The notes under the pieces are model-generated. The model saw only the letters and a list, made by a program, of their open reading frames with translations, was not told where the DNA came from and did not search any database. From Cristatella mucedo (taxonomy: Eukaryota; Bryozoa; Phylactolaemata; Cristatellidae), in NCBI GenBank assembly GCA_009760855.2, contig WPIO01000159.1, positions 504,001 to 568,000 on the forward strand: a stretch of DNA of 64,000 nt, written 5' to 3'. Below, piece by piece: positions 1 through 10,734 of this stretch. The translations under genes were made by a program, and so were the position numbers. Positions within the stretch are counted from its first letter, which is position 1, and every line of letters begins with the position of its first letter.

Positions 1-384
1 GCATACCTAGGCTCCCGAGTACCTGAGTGTCGTCGCTTTGCCTAGCGAGCTCGCTTGGGGATATCGAGAGGTCGAGACCCGCTATTTAAGATGCAGGCTC
101 TATCAGTTAAAAACTGTAGACACTCTACCAACTAGGTCGCACGCGTAAAGCTCGGTTGCAATACGGGAAAAGTTAAAGCTCGTTCGCTGTACAATCGTCG
201 TCGGGTCGCGCTCCTACACCGCTCGACTCTCGGTTGAAAATACGAAAACGAGCACCTTCGGCTTGCGAATCGTAAGGCTTCGCGCGGCGACGCTGGCGCT
301 TGCGACGACCGGTCCGCTAAAGGCCACAGCGTAAGCCAACAAAAATAGAAAATATAAATAATAGAAACGCCGACGGCGGCTGCA

Positions 385-560
385 GCGGCGGGCCCCGTAA
401 GGCGGTTGCTTTCGCGACCTCGGTCCCGAGGTCGTGGGTTCGATTCCTGCGGTGTGCGATCCTGTATCACCGCTGCAAGCGGTGGTGATAGCCGTCAAGG
501 CTCTTCTGTCGCTATGCAAAAAGAGGTTGTTTAAGCAGCTAAGATTATTGACTGACCTGA
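385..560 (+). mobile_element. SINE-2 copy, tRNA-derived
   Basis: A pol III B-box-like GTCGTGGGTTCGATTCCTGC is followed by the SINE-2 body (ACCGCTGCAAGCGGTGGTGA, then AAAAGAGGTTGTTTAAGCAG). It matches the reverse complement of the copy near 33 kb. The A-box half is degraded. Confidence 0.6.
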
Positions 561-599
561 GGCACCGACGACTCGAGGTACACGTAGTAGCCGTTGCTT

Positions 600-1810
600 G
601 TCGTGTGGTCCTCGCTTGGACCGGTGCCAAAGGTGGGAGTCTTTCCTTTGTAGCGCATCCAGTTGAAGTCGGCGGCTGGGTCGTTTACGAACAGACACAG
701 ATCCGCATCGAAGTTGCAGTCAACTGACAGTAGAGAGAGAGCGCGAGCGGAAACGCACTGTCAGCGGGCGCCGACGACGGAAGGTAACGGCGGCACCCCG
801 CGCAGGCGGCGGCGGCGGCGTCTCTCCGGCAGCAGATCGACCGCCGCCGCCGCCGCCCTGCGCGGCAGCCGTCGGAACGGCGGCTAGCTTAAGCTGTGCG
901 CTGCGCCGGCGGCTTACCCTCGTTAACCGCCGCGCCCAGAGAGGGCCAGACCGCCGCGGTCAACTGAGCTCCGACCAGTGAACCTAAACGGCGCCGGAGA
1001 CCGAGGATTAATTGCCGAGGATTGTTTGCCCCGCTCGGCAGGTGCCTAAACGGCGGGGCCGAGCGGGGCAATTAATCGGCCGCCGCCGCAGCAGCCTGGG
1101 GCACGCGGCAGCTGCGGCTGAGCCGCTGCGAGCGGGAGAGAAAGCGGCAGCTCTATAATAATAATAATAATGCATCTGATAGAGTGCCCTCGCAGAACTC
1201 AATCTCTTTCCGGCCGGGCGCTTTACGACTACTGCAAACGTCTTCGCGCTCCCCTCTCCTACCCGACAGAAGAGCAACGACGAGCGGAAGCGCGAGGTAG
1301 CGCTCCATCGCCAGCCTCGTCTGCTCTCGCGTCCCCGACCTTCGGCGGCGCTCTGCGACAGTTCGGCCGGCCCGCTTTCCTGGCTTCGGGTGGGTCCGCA
1401 CCAGTAGACGGCCGTTCGCGGCCGTTCGGCGTCACGAGGGTGGCGGCAAATGTGTCAGCGGCGTGGCGGCGCGCGGACACGTTGTGTTTATCTTCGGCCG
1501 AGCACCATGGCGACAGGAAGGGTGGTCTCGGAGACAATGGTGGATCCTCCGCATCCAGCGGCCCTCGCAGACCACAAAATGCCGGCGCCCTGGAGAAGAA
1601 GGGGCCACAATCGATGATGCCATTCAAGGCGATGCATAATGCAAAAGGTGGGTCGCCGAGGATGTGTCGGTAGAAAAGAACCGCGACCGCCACAACCGCC
1701 GCTCACGGAACCGCCGCCTGGCGTCGGCAGACGATTGGTTGTGCGCGCTCTCGCAATCGGCCATCTTCGCGCCCGACCCTCGACTGCTGACTGACAACGC
1801 AAGAGGTGAA
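600..1810. promoter_or_regulatory. GC- and CpG-rich block, possible promoter of an unseen gene
   Basis: The block is much richer in GC and CpG than the sequence that follows. On the plus strand a frame ending MMPFKAMHNAKG runs into a gtgggt donor at 1648, and an ATG with a strong context (gagcaccATGG) lies at 1507, but the two are in different frames. I cannot choose a coding exon. A LINE-A 3' end sits inside the block. Confidence 0.3.
1152..1245 (-). mobile_element. LINE-A 3' end remnant with (ATT)n tail
   Basis: The segment has the shared 3' end (GAGAACTCAATCTCTTTC core on the plus strand) and an ATAATAATAATAAT tail at the left, so the element points to the minus strand. Only the last 90 bases remain. 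Confidence 0.6.
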
Positions 1811-2039
1811 ACTAAGCTAAAGATTCTTGCGTAAATTCTTTAAATTTCAATGCGCGCTAAAAGCGATACATTTTCGTGCGCAAACTTTACGGAGGGGTCC
1901 TCTGTTGGTGAGGGGAGACATAGGTCTCGGACTGGCCTCCAGACAGGCGAAAGTCTGGCCTACGCAAATAAAAGCAAAGCTGCCCTCGTTTAGCACCCTT
2001 TAAGACAACAATAATTATAATGATAATAATAATAATTAC

Positions 2040-2530
2040 GCTGACCTGCAAGGACCACCACGGCTTGGCTCCTTCGTACCTAGCAGAACTGCTGCATCAG
2101 TTTTAGCCTCTTCGCGCCCTCAGGTTCATGTGTGGACAATAAATTAGCTGTTCCATTCCTCCGCTTAAAGACCGTTGGCGACAGAAGCTTTAGCTCTGCA
2201 GGTCCTAGGCTGCAGAACTCACTTCCACGATTCTTACGCAACGATAACTACTCTCCTACGGCCGACTATGGCTCATCCTTTTCAGCGGTCCTGAGCTGCT
2301 ACTTCCATGCTACTCACTACCTCAACTGCTCTCCTGTCTCTGCTATGCTTCCCACTTTCTCTTTGTTGTGTGAGATGGACTCTGTTGGCTACCGCATGCA
2401 TACCGAAAGCCGCTTAGGCTGTGAATGCGCTATACAGAACTTTCCTGCGTAGCACCCACATGGTCTTTGTGCCTTTGTGAAGTTACAGACTGATACACAT
2501 TAAATTACATAATAGCGATAATAATAACAA
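2040..2530 (+). mobile_element. LINE-B 3' fragment
   Basis: The fragment encodes the degraded end of a reverse-transcriptase ORF (HGLAPSYLAELL, then DNKLAVPFLRLKTVGDRSFS) and a 3' untranslated part with tail TTAAATTACAT. The same sequence recurs at 22.1, 22.5, 38.1 and 48.2 kb. It is 5'-truncated, as is normal for LINE copies. Confidence 0.75.
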
Positions 2531-3965
2531 AGCAATTCTGAGGAGATTCGTTCACAAAAAAGCGTCTTGAATAGCTGTCTGTATATTATAACGTACGAAG
2601 TGGCCAAGAAAAGGTTAAAGGTTGAGCCGAACCGGTTCCGCCACCGTTGGGTCGGCGGACCGGGACTCAGGACGGGGACTGGATGACGGGGCCTTAGCTG
2701 CCCTCTGCGAGGGTGGCTCGGACGGATGCGCGTCGGTGTCGCCGCCAGAGTGGCCCTCCCCCACCCCGTTGCTCCCCGGGCGACCTCCGCGAAGCGGAAT
2801 CCGGACCCTCGATGCCGTCGGGCGTCCAGTGAGGAGAGGGAGGCTTTGGCGGCTGCGTGCCATCGACTGGAAGCATCGAGCCGTCCCTACGAACAGGGAA
2901 CCGCCATTTTCTTTTTTTACCGAGCTACCACAGGCTCGGAGCTGCGAGCGCTCCGAGCCGGTTCATGTGGCGGGGCCATCGAAACTGCTGTTTATATATT
3001 TTTGAAAGCGGGTTCTGGCCCGAGTAGAGCGGCCAAGCGGGGAAGTGAGTCTTCCTTTTTGACCTCTCTAACGGCGACCTTCGAGCGACACACCTCAAGC
3101 CCCTCAAAACTCGGGTGGAACGAAATGGAGCGGGGGGGGTGCCGTATTCGTTTGGGACGCTTCTAAATCGAACGCTTCTTCGGCGCTCTCGGGCGCGGAA
3201 ATTTGGGCTCTGCCAATGTAGGAAATGGCAGTTTGTCCAGGTCGGGAGCCCCAAGCGTCCTCCGTACGGACGGCGCGAGGTACCAATATTTACCAATCTC
3301 GTGTAAGAGTGAAAGTCAAGAAAATACTTAATAATTTGTCCAAAAATCGAATATTTGGTTACTGTACCTGTAAAAAGAAAGATGTATTAGAAATGAGCCC
3401 GGAAGTTCTGACGACTTCAGCGTAAAAGAAAAAGTCATTATGCAAACCATGACTAACCCGGATGTAAACTAGAAGCAATGTATCTACAAATAAAAAATGT
3501 AACAATCTCAGCCACACATGCGACTTGCATCCCAACTATGGAGAACCTTGGTAGATCGGGGTACCTGCTTAAAGGTTGTTGAAGTGTATGCTTGTGACCT
3601 TTAAAGTGCTGCATTCTCAGTGTTGCTTTGCATATTCTAAATTCCATAAATCGGCCATTAATCTGCTTGTCAGAGTGAAATTTGAAGTGTGACTTCGGTT
3701 CCACTTGTTTACCTCAGCCCCACAGTTATTGTTGATTTCGGTCAGGTAATTTTTGCTTTACATTCCATCAAACACCCTGGAGCTTTACTTTCTGCAATCA
3801 CTGACGTGCGTCGGTCGTTCGACTCGCTAGGCTGTAAGGACAAAATAAAATTGCGTTCGATGCTACATTTGCGATGACATCTGGATCGGAACACTCAAAA
3901 TCAAAATTAAACCCCTGAGAAATGCATGGTTAAGCATCTATTAGGTGAGCAATTGACAAAGGCCA
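2531..3965. other. no gene recognised; GC-rich 2600-3300
   Basis: Bases 2600-3300 are GC-rich with open frames of up to 146 codons on both strands, but without recognisable motifs or paired splice sites. The remainder is AT-richer and shows nothing I can name. Confidence 0.4.
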
Positions 3966-3969
3966 CGTT

Positions 3970-5055
3970 CCATATACCTTTGCTTTGATCCCTACCAGCC
4001 TTCGAGCACATCAAATTCTCTAAACTCACTAGCTGCATGCATTGATGACATCCGCACATGGATGGCAGCAAATTTTCTAAAACTTAACGATGATAAAACT
4101 AACTTACTAGTTATGGGCAAACCCAGTGTGATCCAGAGATTGGAAAGGCTGACTCTCAAAATTGGCTCTGCCAGCATATCTCCAGTTGAATCAGCTCGAA
4201 ATCTAGGTGTCATATTCCAAAGCGACCTCTTGTTAGACGACCATATCAGCTCCACAGTTAAATCCACCTATTTTCAGCTTCATAACATTGCTAAAATTCG
4301 GGCTTGTTTAGATAAAGATACCACATCCAAGTTGGTCCATGCATTCGTGACATCCCGTCTCGACTTCTGCAACTCACTGCTTACTGGCCTACCAGCATGT
4401 GCGATCAGGCGATTGCAGCTGGTGCAAAACTCTGCAGCTAGGCTTGTCTGTCGTGAGCGTCACAGTTGCCACATTACTCCACTTCTCGCCGACCTGCACT
4501 GGCTACCAGTGAGGCAACGGATTGACTTCAAGGTTTTGTCCCTCAATTTTAGGTCCTTTCATTCTATGGCTCCAGCCTATCTGTCAGATATACTACCCCA
4601 TCAGGCCAAGCATCGTACCACCCGCTTTTCGGAATCCAACAGTCTAGAAATACCTCATACAAACCTTAAATCCTTTGGAGACCGTGCATTTAGTTCATAT
4701 GCTCCCAAAGCCTGGAACTCCCTCCCGACCTGCGTCAGAACATCCCCTGACCTGACCACATTTAAAAGGAACCTAAAACACACCTATTTAGGACAGCATT
4801 TAGTGGGTCCCTGTGATTTGTCCTTGATGTGCTTATGCGTGCTGACACTGTGCATGCTGCGACTAACCACATTTGCATGCTGACCCTGTGCATGTCACCC
4901 CTAACCATATTATTCATTTCGTTTGTTTTTCAAGCATGATTTTACTTACCATTCAATTGCATTTCAGTTTACAGCAAATGTAAAGCACCTAGAGAGAGAT
5001 TAAGTTCTCTGAGGGCGCTTTATCAAGTGAATTATTATTATTGTTATTATTATTC
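3970..5055 (+). mobile_element. LINE-A, best-preserved copy: C-terminal RT ORF and 3' end
   Basis: An open frame of 273 codons (4062-4883) encodes the part of a non-LTR reverse transcriptase downstream of the YADD active site: WMAANFLKLNDDKTNLLVMG, ARNLGVIFQSDLLLDDHI, LVHAFVTSRLDFCNSLLTGL, VQNSAARLVCR, HWLPVRQRIDFKVL and SYAPKAWNSLP. This order is typical of CR1/L2/Jockey-group elements of animals. The catalytic fingers and palm are missing, so it is 5'-truncated and dead. A 3' untranslated part ends in a TTATTATTATTGTTATTATT-type tail at 5030-5054. Confidence 0.88.
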
Positions 5056-5087
5056 CATCGCACATCCATCCTCTCATATCTATCGCA

Positions 5088-5335
5088 CATCCATCAAGTG
5101 GCGCTTTGATATTAAGGTACCGTCATTTCCTTTTAGGCTCATCCTTTCCGGTGCGCTCGCGTCCATTTATCTGAATCTAGCCACACACCAGCACCTTAAA
5201 CGAATCTCAAATCTTACGGAGACCGTGATTTAAGTTCCCTATGCACCGATAATTTTGAACTCCACCGATCAATCTCAACGATTCATTCACAACTTGAACG
5301 ATTATTTTTCAATAGAAGGAAGGCAACTGTTCGTC
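5088..5335 (+). mobile_element. older LINE-A fragment
   Basis: Degraded matches to the C-terminal RT are seen: FDIKVPSFPFRLILSGALAS parallels IDFKVLSLNFRSFHSMAPAY, and NLTETVI-stop-VPYAPIILNS parallels the FGDRAFSSYAPKAWNS segment. It lies directly behind the tail of the previous copy. Confidence 0.5.
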
Positions 5336-5629
5336 AAAGTTTTTGAATCGTCCGTGCGGATTGGTCTTTGCGTACCTATGCTGACTGTACTTTTTTATGC
5401 TACTAGTATTGATTAGTTGATCATATCTAGCTCAATCAGATGCTTAGAGTGAGACTCGGTGGCGACTGGGACCCAATTAAAATGCCATGCAACATATTAC
5501 TGACTGGCCGAAGTCACAAAATTCAACATCTAGGAAAGAAATCGATCACTAAAATGAAGCCGTGGCTGGGAGCGCTTAGCGAGGAACTTTGAAAGCAAAT
5601 TGAAAAAGAGAGGTTAATAAATATGAAAT

Positions 5630-5722
5630 GTAGCTCATTTATATAGCACTCTAAGAGACCTTAATTTCTGTCCAGGTGCTACACGTATCCCGCATGCCTC
5701 GAGCCCACGACCTCGGTCTTGT
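5630..5722 (-). mobile_element. SINE-1 fragment
   Basis: The shared LINE-A-like tail (ATAGCACTCTAAGAGACCTT) is followed by the tRNA-like B-box region (CCTCGAGCCCACGACCTCGG). The head is replaced by the minisatellite that starts at about 5740. Confidence 0.5.
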
Positions 5723-5739
5723 GCTCTCGTGGCCTCCCA

Positions 5740-6180
5740 CGCCTCTGTTCCAGCTCCCTCGCAGCTGCTCCAGCTCCAGCGCTGCTGCTCCAGCTCCTGC
5801 TCCGCTGCTCCAGCTTCCGCGCTGCTGCTCCAGCTCCCTTGGTGCTGCTCCAGCTCACACGCAGCTGCTTCACCTCACACGTCGCTGCTCCAGCTCCTGC
5901 TCCGCTGCTCCAGCTCCTGCTCCGCCGCTCCAGCTCCTGTTCCGCTGCTCCAGCTCCTGCTCCGCTGCTCCAGCTCCCGCGCCGCTGCTCCAGCTCCTGC
6001 ACAGCTGCTCCAGCTCCCACGACGCTGCTCCAGCTCACACGCCGCTGCTCCAGCTCCTGCGCAGCTGCTCCAGCTCCTGCGCAGCTGCTCCAGCTCACAA
6101 GGAGCTGCTCCAGCTCCCACGCCGCTGCTCCAGCTCCTGCGCCGCTGCTCAAGCCCTTGCGCCGCTGCTCCTGCTCAGGA
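5740..6180 (+). repeat. 20-bp minisatellite, about 22 copies
   Basis: The unit is CGCTGCTCCAGCTCCTGCTC with variation mainly in the last five bases. Because 20 is not a multiple of three, all three forward frames are open and encode the same type of peptide (APAPAPLLQLLRCSSSC-like). Two reverse frames are open as well. I read these frames as a property of the repeat, not as genes. Confidence 0.85.
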
Positions 6181-6780
6181 CTAAATAGAGCGACGTGGCA
6201 GAATGTATACAGGTGACTTGCTGAGGTTAGTTATTATCGATCGCGTCTTTTTATATTGCTACAAAAGTCATAGAATTATCCTCAAAAGTAAGAATCTGGC
6301 TGGACGCCGTGGTAGAGAAAGTGACCAGGCTGAGAGCTGGAGCGAGGCCGAAGGGGGTTTCCAGAAACTTCTGTGGGATAGCTGCACCTTCCGGAGGATG
6401 GCCCTCAAGGTGCGCGTCGGTGGTGAGTAACTGAGCAGGCCTCTCAAACCCCTTGCCAATATAGTATCCTCGTCTGGTAACGCACTCCGAATCCGCTCCC
6501 ACGCTGAGCCGAGCCAAAAATCCGTGGCATCACAAAAACAGTTCCGCAGACCTTCATGTTTTAGATAGACTGCAGCTTCGACTTTTCAGGTGACGACCGG
6601 CTTGTTTTATAGCCCTTGTAAAAATGAAATCGGCGGTGAGCTCACTCTCACTCAGTAGACGCAATTTGCACGTGACCATTATTGCTGAGCGTCGAGTGCA
6701 TCAGAAATGTACGTGGGAGGAGACATAAGACCAGTCTACAATGATTCCAGCGAGCGTTAGCTAGCATTAAAGTGAGTCTA
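6181..6780. other. no feature recognised
   Basis: Open frames of 60-90 codons occur on both strands but none has motif or splice support. Confidence 0.4.
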
Positions 6781-6784
6781 TTCT

Positions 6785-6962
6785 TTCTTAAAAGTTGGCT
6801 GATTTCGCAGCCTCGTTTATTTATCGGCAGACGAGCCTTAACGCCTATCATCAAAGCTTGCAGTGGAAAATGAAGGATCGCCCACTGCAGGACTCGAACT
6901 AACTAGATGGTTCGTGAAGAGCGAGCACCTTACCTCCTGGGCTAAGACCCACGGGCAAAGAA
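6785..6962 (-). mobile_element. SINE-2 copy, near full length
   Basis: Read on the minus strand it has an A-box-like TAGCCCAGGAGGTAAGGTGC, a B-box-like AGTTCGAGTCCTGCAGTGGG, the CACTGCAAGC body and the GCTGCGAAATCAGCCA end. Confidence 0.6.
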
Positions 6963-9205
6963 ATAGGAATGCCTATTGGGCTGTCGTTACCAGAGTTGGC
7001 CTACACCTCCAATTTTGATGGCTGCCGTCGTAGCTTGCCACCTCACTTTTTGTTCTGGTCAGCCATTGAAGCAGAGCCAGGTGGTGGAACCACAACCTTT
7101 GGATCTATCAGTAAAATGCAGATGATCCGAACCCACGCATTATAATGCAAAAGTCCAGTACTAAACAATTTGGAGAACTTTGTGGCGCTATGAAATGCAT
7201 ATTCAAACGTCAAGCTTGATGTTCATGGCGTGTCACTGAATGACAGTTACGCTTGGATAGCAGCTAAGTCAATGGTGATAAAACCAAAGTATGAGCTAAG
7301 CTACTATGGAGTCTTTTGTTCATAGTAAAGTTCACTTCTTGCTTTTGGCACAATGCCGATAGTAGACTGATAAGCATGATCGCCAGTGTTTGTTTATATT
7401 TACGATAAACAAACAAGTTTTGAGATATCTTTTCAGCTTACACTTTTCCTTAAAACTTAACACTAAATGCTAAACCCTAAAACCTAAACCCAAAAACTCA
7501 AAGCCAAAAAAATATACAATGTAACAACTAGAACCTAAGACGTAAACCCAAAATCTCACAAACCCAAAGTACTACAGCAAAAATTCTCAGCCTTAAGCTA
7601 AAAAGATATATCGAAATGTGTTTATAAAACGCAAATATAAACAGACGCTGGTGACCACGTTTAACAGCCTGCTATGGGCACTGTGCCCATAGCAACGAAG
7701 TGAGCTGGCTCTTTGAATAAAGCAGTATTAGATGATTAGCCGACTTAACACTACTTATCTGAATTGGTTTACTTATCGGCTCTCCAATCACGAATCGTAT
7801 TGGCTGCAATATCCTATAATCCATGTGACTATAACCCTTCGTTCTTTTTCGCTGGCATACCATCTGAAGCGCTATGAGATGAGTTTCTCATCGCTACTTC
7901 TCTAATCAAACCCATTATTTTGAAGACATTTTCTTTCGTTCCTGTGCTTCAAAATTCTAAAACTCACTCCTGGCTGTCATTAAAACATATCCTGTCTTGA
8001 CGATATTTAGGGAAGTTTGAAATCTGATCATTCCTTGCAGTATTTGCTGCGAAGCTTGCTAATTACTGTATGGGTTTAAGCGTGCTGAAATGGTGCATCG
8101 TATCACTAATTCGTTTACACGCTTTTCGGAAGCCATATAAACTTTTTATTACAATAAATTATTAATAGCTGGATTCACTTAGTATGTGTCCATGGCTAAG
8201 AGCATGTATATTTATAACTATAGTCTCGCGAAAAGACGTCTGCTAGTCTTGTTGTATAAAACTTGTTGGTCCTGGATTAGAATGGGTTATCCATGAAATG
8301 TGTGCATATTTTTGAGTACCTGAAATCTGAAGCACGGTCGTAGTGCCACTGGACTTGTAAGTGATAGTTGCGTGGAACGTCTGCTGGAAAAATTAAATGG
8401 TGCACAATTGAAGGGCCTCGTCAATTCATAAAATCTCTTACCCTATCACCAGCACAGCTGTAGTCTAATGGGACAGCTGTGGAATTCTGAGTATGGAGGT
8501 CACAGGTAGTGTGTATCACCATGGCAGCATATTCACTAAGGCCAATAAATTACGTAAGGCCTCATTCCTTCTGCCAATGCAGAGCAGCATATTTTGAGAG
8601 ACCTCGGAGCAAAGCAGCCACGTAATACAAAACCTCAGATTTTAAAAAAGTGCCACGAATAAAGTTGTTTTACTTTATTTGATCAAAAATTTCACTGGGT
8701 CTGATGACACCCCTCAGAAATTCCCACCTTCAGTATTATATCGTAGACTATTGTAGGTGGTCTGGTGCTTTAAATATAAAAATACAGACGCCAACCGAAA
8801 AAATGTTTTTCTCAACTTAAATATCGCAAAAAATTACGGGAATGCTTTATAATTGCATTGCGATTTCGTTTTCTCCATGATGGCTTGCATTCCTTTGGGA
8901 AATCAGCATGCTTGTGGACAGATTAGCGTTGAAGCAGCCCTAGCTCCTGCTACTATTCTACTGAGGCTCGTTCCAGACGCATAAAAAAAACATACTAAGA
9001 AAATTACGCCCAGGCTAACTGCATTATACCTAGCATGGCTACGACTGTAAATTTAACAATTACGACAGGCTGAAAACTCTTCAATATTGAACACAATCTA
9101 TCAAAATTCAGAGATGCAAGAGTAAGTGACTTAAGCTGACCTTTCACTAGATCCGCCAATTGACTACGAGTTTACGCCACGTGACCAGTTGTTGACGCGT
9201 TCTTT
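6963..9205. other. mostly unique AT-rich sequence
   Basis: No gene was found. A degraded LINE-A fragment is seen at 7905-8035 (FFRSCASKF-stop-NSLLAVIK resembles FSSYAPKAWNSLPTCVR). A loose run of CCTAAA-like words at 7440-7560 is noted but too irregular to call a telomeric repeat. Confidence 0.4.
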
Positions 9206-9209
9206 TCTG

Positions 9210-9215
9210 TTTATT
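9210..9215 (-). terminator. polyadenylation signal AATAAA
   Basis: A canonical AATAAA on the minus strand lies 36 bp after the TAG of the coiled-coil gene, which supports a very short 3' untranslated region. Confidence 0.6.
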
Positions 9216-9250
9216 CATATAGAGACCATGAAAAGCAGCCGTTTCAATTT

Positions 9251-9426
9251 CTATCTGTTCGTATTTAGCATAGTCCGTAGCAGATCATTAGTGGCCTGCA
9301 GTTCAGCTATTTTTCCCTCCGTAGTGCGCATCCACTCCTTGTACATCTGTTCCCACTTTTTCTGTAAGGTTGTCTTCAAATCCTCTTCATGTTCACACCA
9401 TTTCGCCTCTTTTACGCTGAGCTCAT
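9251..9426 (-). CDS. coiled-coil gene exon 2, terminal
   Basis: The acceptor ttttcttatttcag leads into 57 codons (DELSVKEAKWCEHEEDLK onward to LLRTMLNTNR) and TAG at 9253-9251. The helix-forming composition continues that of exon 1, and the phase fits. Confidence 0.7.
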
Positions 9427-10388
9427 CTGAAATAAGAAAATGGCAGCTAGGTTTGAGGTAATCGCGTAAATCCCAAAAAAGCAACAAAGCGTGTGAGTCA
9501 TTTGCCGTTGTTGGCGGTGTGCAAGTTACTAGGCTGTACACACTGTGACCCGCGCCAATTGGTCCATGCATTTGAGACATCCCGCCTCAACTTCTGCAAC
9601 TCACTGCTTGCTGATCTGCCTGCCTGTGCAATTGGGCACATACAGTTGATGCAAAACTCTGCAGCTAGGGTTGTCTGTCGTGAGCGTTGCAGCTGCCACA
9701 GCTCACCATTTCTCACCGACGTGCACTGGCTTCCATTCAAACAGCGTACCAGCTTTAATGTTCTGTCACAAAACTTTAGGTCCCTTCATTCTTTGGCTCC
9801 AGGCTACCTGTCAGATCTACTGCCTATCAGGCTAAGCATCGTACCTCCCGCTTTTCCGGATCTTCACAGATGCCACGGGGCTCGAGCACTCGACCTCGGC
9901 CAGACCTTGGTCGGGCGAGCATGTGACTTACTCGTCAAATTTATAAGGCGCTCGTGTAGTTCAGAGTTCTCCAGTGCCAAAGCAGTGTTTTGAGACTCTG
10001 TGTCCGCTAGTTTTCTCTTCATTTCGAGCAAAGCGGGCTCGTGATCGCATTTGGTCTCCAGTGCGTCGGTGCGGCCGCCCCCGGGCTGCACTCTGCTCTT
10101 CTCGTCTCCATAGTTTTCGAGGCGCAGCCGTTCAAGTTCTTCCTCGTGCCGCCTTCTCTCACTGTCTAGCTGCTCTTGCAGACGTTTTATGTCCGCTCCG
10201 CTGAGTGCCTCTCTAGGACCGGCGGCTTTAACCTCGATGATCTGGCGCTCTCGCTTAACATGAGTAGTATTCTTTGCTTTTCGCAGCTCGTCCAGGCGCG
10301 TTCTGAGCGTATGAACTTCGGCTTCCAAATCACCTATCTTGGATAGCAGCGTGTGCTCTCGTGATTTAGCTGCTTTCGCTTCCGACAT
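9251..10388 (-). CDS. two-exon coiled-coil protein gene, about 210 residues
   Basis: Two minus-strand exons (10388-9932 and 9426-9251) join in phase 1 to a 633-bp reading frame, 210 residues plus TAG. The predicted protein is nearly all charged alpha-helix with heptad-like spacing (LSKIGDLEAEVHTLRTRLDE, DIKRLQEQLDSERRRHEEEL, LQKKWEQMYKEWMRTTEGKI). A Gly-rich break near residues 105-112 divides two coils. Splice signals are good (gtaagt donor; ttttcttatttcag acceptor), and AATAAA follows the stop by 36 bp. The protein looks like a small cytoskeletal or centrosome-type coiled-coil protein, but I do not recognise the family and assign no function. More exons upstream cannot be excluded. Confidence 0.7.
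9545..9857 (+). mobile_element. LINE-A fragment inside the coiled-coil gene intron
   Basis: It encodes LVHAFETSRLNFCNSLLADL, QLMQNSAARVVCRERCSC and HSLAPGYLSDLL, which are co-linear with the 4.3-4.6 kb copy. It is truncated at both ends. Confidence 0.75.
9858..9931 (-). mobile_element. SINE-1 head fragment abutting a splice donor
   Basis: The fragment has GGGGCTCGAGCACTCGACCT and CGGCCAGACCTTGGTCGGGC, the B-box and A-box side of SINE-1. It directly touches the gtaagt donor of the coiled-coil gene at 9931. Confidence 0.5.
9932..10388 (-). CDS. coiled-coil gene exon 1
   Basis: The ATG at 10388-10386 begins a helix-rich frame of 152 codons plus one base, ending at a perfect gtaagt donor. The frame stays open upstream to about 10598, but that extension is Arg-rich and not coil-like, so I take this ATG as the start. 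A 10-codon upstream frame with a strong context (aacaacATGG, 10464-10432) precedes it. Confidence 0.65.
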
Positions 10389-10431
10389 TGCTGCGTCACC
10401 CTGCAAAGTACGCGCTCGACGACGGCGCCGT

Positions 10432-10464
10432 TCAAGGCGGAAGTTGGCCCCTGAGAGGCGCCAT
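10432..10464 (-). promoter_or_regulatory. upstream open reading frame in the leader of the coiled-coil gene
   Basis: An ATG with A at -3 and G at +4 opens a 10-codon frame that ends 43 bases before the main ATG. Such frames often lower translation of the main protein. This applies only if the transcript starts upstream of 10464. Confidence 0.35.
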
Positions 10465-10734
10465 GTTGTTAGAGACTGGGTATCCAAGAGTCGCATCCGG
10501 TATGCCAAAGGGCACCACAGGGCACCAAGTGAAAGCATCTTCCCTGCGACGACTAGTTGTAGAGGTGGGTTTCTGGATAAAGCTCCAGTAGCCGTCAAAA
10601 AAGGGCACCTAAATTAAAAGCAGTCAACAATGATTGCAATAAGGAACCACCACTTAATAGAGCAAAGACACTTATTCTAGCCGTATTAGCAGGGTTTCTT
10701 CCTAAATGGTGGGCGCCAGGTGTTTTTTATCAGC

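Noticed and set aside
390-480. True tRNA gene (B-box GGTTCGATTCC)
   Set aside because: The sequence continues into a SINE-2 body found in several copies, and no complete cloverleaf was visible.
5740-6180. CRISPR-like array
   Set aside because: The 20-bp units are contiguous without unique spacers; this is a minisatellite in an animal genome.
7440-7560. CCTAAA-like words suggesting an interstitial telomere
   Set aside because: Units are irregular in length and sequence; plain A-rich low complexity explains them.
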